This document shows, piece by piece, positions 40,501-43,517 of a stretch of DNA of 43,517 nt; positions within the stretch are counted from its first letter, which is position 1; the number at the start of each line of letters is the position of its first letter. The DNA comes from a virus. The notes beneath the pieces were generated by a model. It was not told the DNA's origin, ran no database searches, and was given only the letters and a program-made list of their open reading frames with translations. Location: positions 1-43,517 of the IMG/VR virus record IMGVR_UViG_3300011114_000222; one strand, given 5' to 3'. The translations under genes were made by a program, and so were the position numbers.

Positions 40501-40705
40501 GACCGAACCCGATGATGGAGGGCAGTAGCTTGTCCAAGAACCCAGCTTCAGGCAGTCCTGTCTCAGGGTTAATTGTTAGCGTACCACCGTGGTTTACTGC
40601 TAGTGCCTGAAGCCCACGCAACTCATTGGGGGACATGTGAACCAGCGTTTTATCAGGCCCACGGCCATGTGACGCTAAGTGTTGTGCTGCGAGTTGTAGG
40701 CTCAT
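37544..40705 (-). CDS. Large structural protein with internal repeats (1053 aa)
   Basis: A 1053-aa Gly/Ala/Ser/Thr-rich protein. The N-terminus has Gly-rich hydrophobic segments (LTGMPAWMAGLGVGAVETAR, about 70-90), and the region at about 418-578 holds two tandem copies of an ~80-aa unit with IRADM, 'GVSD..' and 'ATGKT..EL'. The C-terminal half has YAAGGIN and GGYSDGG loops, ending NYLPA. It shows no enzymatic motif. Placed before an HNH gene in a leftward virion operon, it is probably an internal or tail virion protein. Confidence 0.62.
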   Translation of the reverse strand: MSLQLAAQHLASHGRGPDKTLVHMSPNELRGLQALAVNHGGTLTINPETGLPEAGFLDKLLPSIIGFGLTALTGMPAWMAGLGVGAVETARTGSFGKGVMAGLGAYGGAGLGAGITGAGEAALSQAALPEALGNPAYAAPGVASNAISNATPFEKLQSGFGAITSKGGMDTLANSMPSNTFSPKTMAMLAAAPMFAGSTVKNNMPQTVTKPGMIRRYTYDPYGGTYDSAGSYPAANGGLMGMADGGYNPGQLSFGMKEGGVAHYAGETGSLVKPTFSDQQVAAYIRDQNLSSPAEISAAGTAFGVSPEQLTRAQGLFSTPTGLAGVNTASQDYMTKVQANPALEAQNAAWSSQQAGLTPISSSFSPMASFLQTNPTPTAAQLTTAENQFGIGQPMNAVDVGAAAKEFGRPLTAVQQSVIGAPDFKSISGQTGLTGLDTNLTNYAKNISAATATDLNLATPTAVEARIRADMKANGVSDADFARATGKTIAELALQPFSGAAQTVFKDPNWSSTSGATGLGGLYSNITDYATNVNPTVANSLGLKTQSNLEDRIRADMSKFGVSDQDVFKATGKTVSQLAAQGVPLNIPQTFTTNTGVTGTGAVIGTDAAGKDINALTSKDINTAYWGTGATASGAPITGVHEWDPMGRVQRPIPKDLAQHAAWYDSTSGGTKQALDYLKGGAYSATPYTPTGEIAKPYWESVGKAPVNLSTKKYLFQNGKYAANPDYVPITYSKTGERQEGMSTNVLKSQLAKPANSGLAGQALYDWAKANNVTPAQLAAATGRTEADIRDEWSGLGTTAANGGVMRLAAGGMAFAGGGAIFIGRDGKERKTMDDGTTWKRNTPYSMWEIDPNYVAGGAYTAGQEASGGRGEAPAPDNTGSNSITGGILGGIIGQDPSNVTDVTDLSTDYSGAETPDPAGMGTMGGGDPEGGGPGDARGGFINRGLFDQRYAAGGINRYNLGGYSDGGRLLRGPGDGVSDSIPATIGNRQPARLANNEFVIPARIVSELGNGSTEAGAKRLYQMMDRVQHARRKSIGKGNIAVDSKAYNYLPA
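38970..39450 (-). repeat. Two tandem ~80-aa protein repeats
   Basis: Within the 1053-aa protein, two segments share the order 'GLTGLDTNLTNYA..', 'RIRADM..GVSD', 'ATGKT...L'. They are diverged (about half the residues visibly alike), so this is an old duplication. A weaker third copy of the last motif (ATGRTEAD) occurs downstream. Confidence 0.7.
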
Positions 40706-40718
40706 ATCTGACCTCTGT

Positions 40719-41102
40719 TTATGGTGTTACCGTACCCACTGCGCCTGCTGCGGATACCCCTGATAGGGCTTTGCTGATATTTGGCACTACTGTACCGACT
40801 GCGCCTGATCCGGATACACCTGTCATGTGGTAACCAAAAGATATCGGAGCCTTGATTTTAAGCCCATTTACGGGATCAAACCTATCCCTGTAAACATCAC
40901 CATCACGCAGGGTATCGTAATCTGCGTCTGTAGGCAAGGTGTCTAGGTTTAAGTTTAAACCCGCCAATGAAAGCTGCTGTACTGAGTTCAGGTTATTGAA
41001 GAACAGCGTCAGGATGTTCAGCAACTGATTCATGTAGGCAGGGTCGTACTCCTGCGTTGGCTTGGGCAGGTTAGGAGGTGCGCGTAACGCAAGCATCCCC
41101 AT
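40719..41102 (-). CDS. Structural protein with GVSG.GAVG repeats (127 aa)
   Basis: A 127-aa protein with a helical N-terminal half (PAYMNQLLNILTLFFNNLNS) and a C-terminal 30 residues with two copies of 'GVS..GAVGTV'. This Gly/Ser/Val motif is often seen at the C-termini of phage virion proteins. It lies 13 bp before the 1053-aa gene and 2 bp after the homing endonuclease gene, so the mobile gene sits immediately upstream. Function unknown; structural by place. Confidence 0.6.
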   Translation of the reverse strand: MGMLALRAPPNLPKPTQEYDPAYMNQLLNILTLFFNNLNSVQQLSLAGLNLNLDTLPTDADYDTLRDGDVYRDRFDPVNGLKIKAPISFGYHMTGVSGSGAVGTVVPNISKALSGVSAAGAVGTVTP

Positions 41103-41104
41103 AG

Positions 41105-41731
41105 TTAGGCAACCCCCCAGTGTAGCCGCTCAAGCTCTTTACGGGCAATTGCAGCTTCCTCTACCGTGTTGCAGACTGCCGAATAGTAAGCCCTTTTAGC
41201 AGCGGTAATCTTTGCCATCCACTTATCTTTATACACGTTAGACACCCCCGTGACACCAGACTTAGTGGTTGCCCTAATACGGGTATTCCGGGCTTGCGTA
41301 GGAAGTGTGGCCCAACGGCAGTTACTTAGGGTGTAATTACCATAGGCATCAATGCGGTCAAGCGTTTCTGTACCCTTTGGCTCCCCCATATCAGCAGCAA
41401 AGCCAACGTAGTCATGCCATGAAAGTTGCACAGTAACGCCGACTGCACCGTATTTTTTAAAGTCTTTGTCCTTTTCGTTGTAGCAACGACGCATCATAGC
41501 TCGCCATGTATTGTAGGAAGACTTGTCCCACCCGCCATGTTTAAAGTTAGGAATTACACACCCGCAAGAGGTTGTATTGCCTGTAACAAGTGCGCCAGAT
41601 GGAACTTTCGTCGTTTTTCCGCAATCACAGACGCATTGCCACAACACCTGTTTAAATTTGTTAACGCCAGCACGTACTACAACTACAAGTTTTCCAAACC
41701 GCTGCCCTGTACGATCCACAAATTTAGCCAT
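41105..41731 (-). CDS. AP2/HNH-type homing endonuclease
   Basis: A 208-aa protein from the ATG read leftward at 41731 (MAKFVDRTGQRFGKLVVVVR), which has AAGGAG upstream; a longer frame to 41887 is unlikely because it runs over a promoter-like -10 and the hairpin. The N-terminal zinc-binding segment has CVCDCG ... TTSCGC, then ETLDRIDAYGNYTLSNCRWA (the HNH-like motif), and a C-terminal AP2-like DNA-binding end (TTKSGVTGVSNVYKDKWMAK). This is the usual form of phage homing endonucleases. It interrupts the tail/virion operon. Confidence 0.85.
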   Translation of the reverse strand: MAKFVDRTGQRFGKLVVVVRAGVNKFKQVLWQCVCDCGKTTKVPSGALVTGNTTSCGCVIPNFKHGGWDKSSYNTWRAMMRRCYNEKDKDFKKYGAVGVTVQLSWHDYVGFAADMGEPKGTETLDRIDAYGNYTLSNCRWATLPTQARNTRIRATTKSGVTGVSNVYKDKWMAKITAAKRAYYSAVCNTVEEAAIARKELERLHWGVA

Positions 41732-41735
41732 CACT

Positions 41736-41757
41736 AGACTCCTTATAAAAAGAGTCT
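41736..41757 (-). promoter_or_regulatory. RNA hairpin covering the homing endonuclease ribosome site
   Basis: Read in the gene's direction, AGACTC and GAGTCT form a 6-bp stem with a 10-base loop. The second arm overlaps the AAGGAGTCT ribosome site about 8 bases before the start codon. Such hairpins let late-started transcripts be translated while longer early transcripts are blocked. Confidence 0.5.
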
Positions 41758-41759
41758 TC

Positions 41760-41765
41760 ATTATA
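41760..41765 (-). promoter_or_regulatory. Candidate -10 element upstream of the homing endonuclease
   Basis: TATAAT on the minus strand, preceded by TTGTG, without a clear -35. It lies about 30 bp upstream of the start codon at 41731 and could provide the gene with its own transcript. Weak support. Confidence 0.35.
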
Positions 41766-41786
41766 CACAATAATCCGTACATAGCT

Positions 41787-43517
41787 CTATCTTCTGCCAT
41801 CAGGACGGATGTCAATCCGGGGGGAACCAAGCTGCCATTGCGTACCAAGCGCAGTAGACTCAATCCGCATCGACATTTGCCGTCCACGAATCCTGATATT
41901 GACCTGACCCGTGAAGGTATCCAAGTCGATTGGGTAGGTCTGCGTTGCCGTTACGCTCTGGGTAGCCGTTGTGTCCGTACCACCTACGGACTTGGGGTTG
42001 TTGTACCCGGAGCCAGAGTTCTGCAACGGAAGAAGCTGCATCGTCAGACTGGGAGTCGTGCCGTCTGTAGAACCCCGGAAGGTCAGATCAGGCAGCATAC
42101 GCCAGACAAACGCCATGTTATGCCCGTCCCCGATGTCAAACTGGGAGGATGTTATCGACGCTGTAATCGGCGCAAGGGTGGCTGTTACCCCGTCATCTAC
42201 CCCAACTTCATGATTGACGATGTTGTTTGAATAGGTAGCTGCTATCGGGTAGTTGCTCAGTCCGCTGTCCAGCCATGCACTCCGGGCCATGTTGCCGTAG
42301 TACCAGACATCCTCTGAGTAGTTGTAGATCACATACTTGTCGATGGCCGTAGCAGTAGAAGAGCAATAGAACCACCATACTTCATTAAAGCCTTCGTTAG
42401 TACCAGCAAAGACTTGGTAACCTTGGCTTAAATTGATATCGTTAAACACAAAACGAAGCAGATCGCAGCGCATGGTAGCTACACGCCCATCGTACTTGTA
42501 GAACTTGTCCACACCCATCCAGTATGCTGTACCAGAGGCAATAATAGCTGCGTTGGGGCTGATGATGGAGAGGTTATCCCCCACAAGCGTAGTCCCCCAG
42601 ACCAGCGGTGGGCCAATGTATTGAAGCGAATACAACGAAGAATCAGTCCAGACAAGTATTTCTTGGCGAACCTGCACCGCAGTCAGGATGGCTGATCCAT
42701 GCGACAGGCGAACAGAACCCGCTTGATTAGCAATAGATGGATACCAGTCCACCACGGACTCTTGGTTTGACCACCGGATCAGCATCGGGTCAAGCGGGGT
42801 TGAGGTGGCTATGTCGTTGCAACCAAACAGAAGTACAAACCTGCTGACATCGGATATCAGGATGTAGTTCTGAAAGAGGGGAGCGTCCACCAGCAAGGAG
42901 ATGTAAACGCCTGATCCAGTAGAAGATGTGCTGATTAACGCTCCACCAGCAGACAAAGATATGTTGGCAGATACACCAGAAACCACATTTTGCAGGTAGT
43001 AGGTTGTGCTTGCGCTTACCCCGGTTGGCAATGATGAGGTAGCAGCAAACTGAACCCGTGTGTTCTCGGCTAGGATATTGGTTAGCGTTACCACCGTTGG
43101 CGTGGCATTCGTGAAAGTTACCGTACCACCAAGGGTATTGATGTTTACACCACGGGTATCTACATCGCCTTCCCAGTAATACACAGCACCACCACGGGGG
43201 CCAAAGATCAGGTCTTCCCCATAGTTGCTCTGGCTCCATACGCGAAGCTGGTCTGGGCTTTCCCTGCCGTATCCCCATGTGCCTATCGTCAAGGGCGGCG
43301 ATCCCGGATCAACAGGGGGGCTACCCCAAGAACTCGCACCCCAACCTACTAGCGGAACTTGAAACTCGGGGCCGACAGCTATTTCATAAGCAGCAACAAC
43401 AACAGAACCCCCACCTGCACCGGCGCTAGTAGCAGCGGTTGTGGATATAAAGGTATAAGCGTTTGTTCCCGTTACCGTTATCTGATGCGTAGCGTTAAGA
43501 ATATCCGTAGTAAGCCC
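41787..43517 (-). CDS. Tail/virion protein, cut by right edge
   Basis: The reading frame runs from the stop at 41787 to the window edge with no stop, so the N-terminus is missing; a TTG at 43292 is an internal codon, because the frame continues upstream for another 75 codons. Visible part about 576 residues. It contains GWGASSWGS..., GRESPDQLRVWSQSNYGEDL, then beta-rich Thr/Ser/Val segments, WYYGNMARSAWLDSGLS and a closing RPDGRR. The pattern resembles structural proteins of aquatic podoviruses (tail tube/needle or stabilisation proteins). The precise role is unknown. Confidence 0.75.
   Translation of the reverse strand, partial: GLTTDILNATHQITVTGTNAYTFISTTAATSAGAGGGSVVVAAYEIAVGPEFQVPLVGWGASSWGSPPVDPGSPPLTIGTWGYGRESPDQLRVWSQSNYGEDLIFGPRGGAVYYWEGDVDTRGVNINTLGGTVTFTNATPTVVTLTNILAENTRVQFAATSSLPTGVSASTTYYLQNVVSGVSANISLSAGGALISTSSTGSGVYISLLVDAPLFQNYILISDVSRFVLLFGCNDIATSTPLDPMLIRWSNQESVVDWYPSIANQAGSVRLSHGSAILTAVQVRQEILVWTDSSLYSLQYIGPPLVWGTTLVGDNLSIISPNAAIIASGTAYWMGVDKFYKYDGRVATMRCDLLRFVFNDINLSQGYQVFAGTNEGFNEVWWFYCSSTATAIDKYVIYNYSEDVWYYGNMARSAWLDSGLSNYPIAATYSNNIVNHEVGVDDGVTATLAPITASITSSQFDIGDGHNMAFVWRMLPDLTFRGSTDGTTPSLTMQLLPLQNSGSGYNNPKSVGGTDTTATQSVTATQTYPIDLDTFTGQVNIRIRGRQMSMRIESTALGTQWQLGSPRIDIRPDGRR

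Noticed and set aside
41523-42230. A 235-aa plus-strand open frame across the homing endonuclease and tail gene boundary
   Set aside because: It runs opposite to two supported genes and their gap, and has no ribosome site.
1-43517. tRNA genes, integrase, toxin-antitoxin pair or obvious endolysin/holin
   Set aside because: I looked for cloverleaf-type and GTTCGA-loop sequences and for catalytic motifs of integrases and lysins and found none convincing; such genes may lie outside the window.

Overview
The window is a stretch of double-stranded DNA from a tailed bacteriophage (Caudoviricetes). Evidence: large terminase, portal, a scaffold-like coiled-coil protein, several large Gly/Ala/Gln-rich virion proteins, a family A DNA polymerase, a primase-helicase and dozens of tightly packed small genes with AAGGAG-type ribosome binding sites. 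The portal, the LPD38-type giant protein and the Gly/Ala-rich structural proteins suggest a podovirus-like or uncultured aquatic phage of a Gram-negative host. The host cannot be named from the sequence. I see no tRNA, CRISPR array, integrase or recognisable lysis gene.

Layout: 1-6506 is leftward (minus) and carries the head/packaging genes, in transcription order small terminase, large terminase, portal, a 65-aa protein, GroES-like co-chaperonin, scaffold-like protein and a gene cut by the left edge. 6507-6923 is a divergent control region with G-rich repeats and operator-like palindromes. 6924-27649 is the rightward early/middle region: small early genes, a noncoding iteron-rich region (7740-8460) that may be the replication origin, two nearly identical sigma-70 promoters, a MoxR ATPase / HExxH-VWA / DUF3150-like module, then replication and recombination genes (VRR-NUC nuclease, Pol A, sigma region 4 protein, Cas4-like nuclease, SNF2-type helicase, putative ssDNA-binding protein, primase-helicase). 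A rho-independent terminator at 27713-27740 separates it from the convergent leftward late genes (27739-43517): a 2182-aa LPD38-type protein, structural proteins, two homing-endonuclease-like genes and a tail protein cut by the right edge.

Both edges cut leftward genes, and the leftward blocks would join head to tail if the genome were circular or circularly permuted. Capsid, tail-tube and lysis genes are then expected in the part not shown. How the genes fit together: early promoters drive replication genes, the terminase/portal/structural operon runs the other way late, and a phage sigma-like protein plus several small HTH/RHH proteins are candidates for the switch.

The most unusual signal is a family of 14-bp palindromes (consensus ATAACAAWTGTTAT). 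They are scattered at gene boundaries through 6774-15174, often overlapping stop codons, start codons or leaders, and look like a dispersed operator network comparable in layout to mycobacteriophage L5 stoperators or P1 c1 operators.
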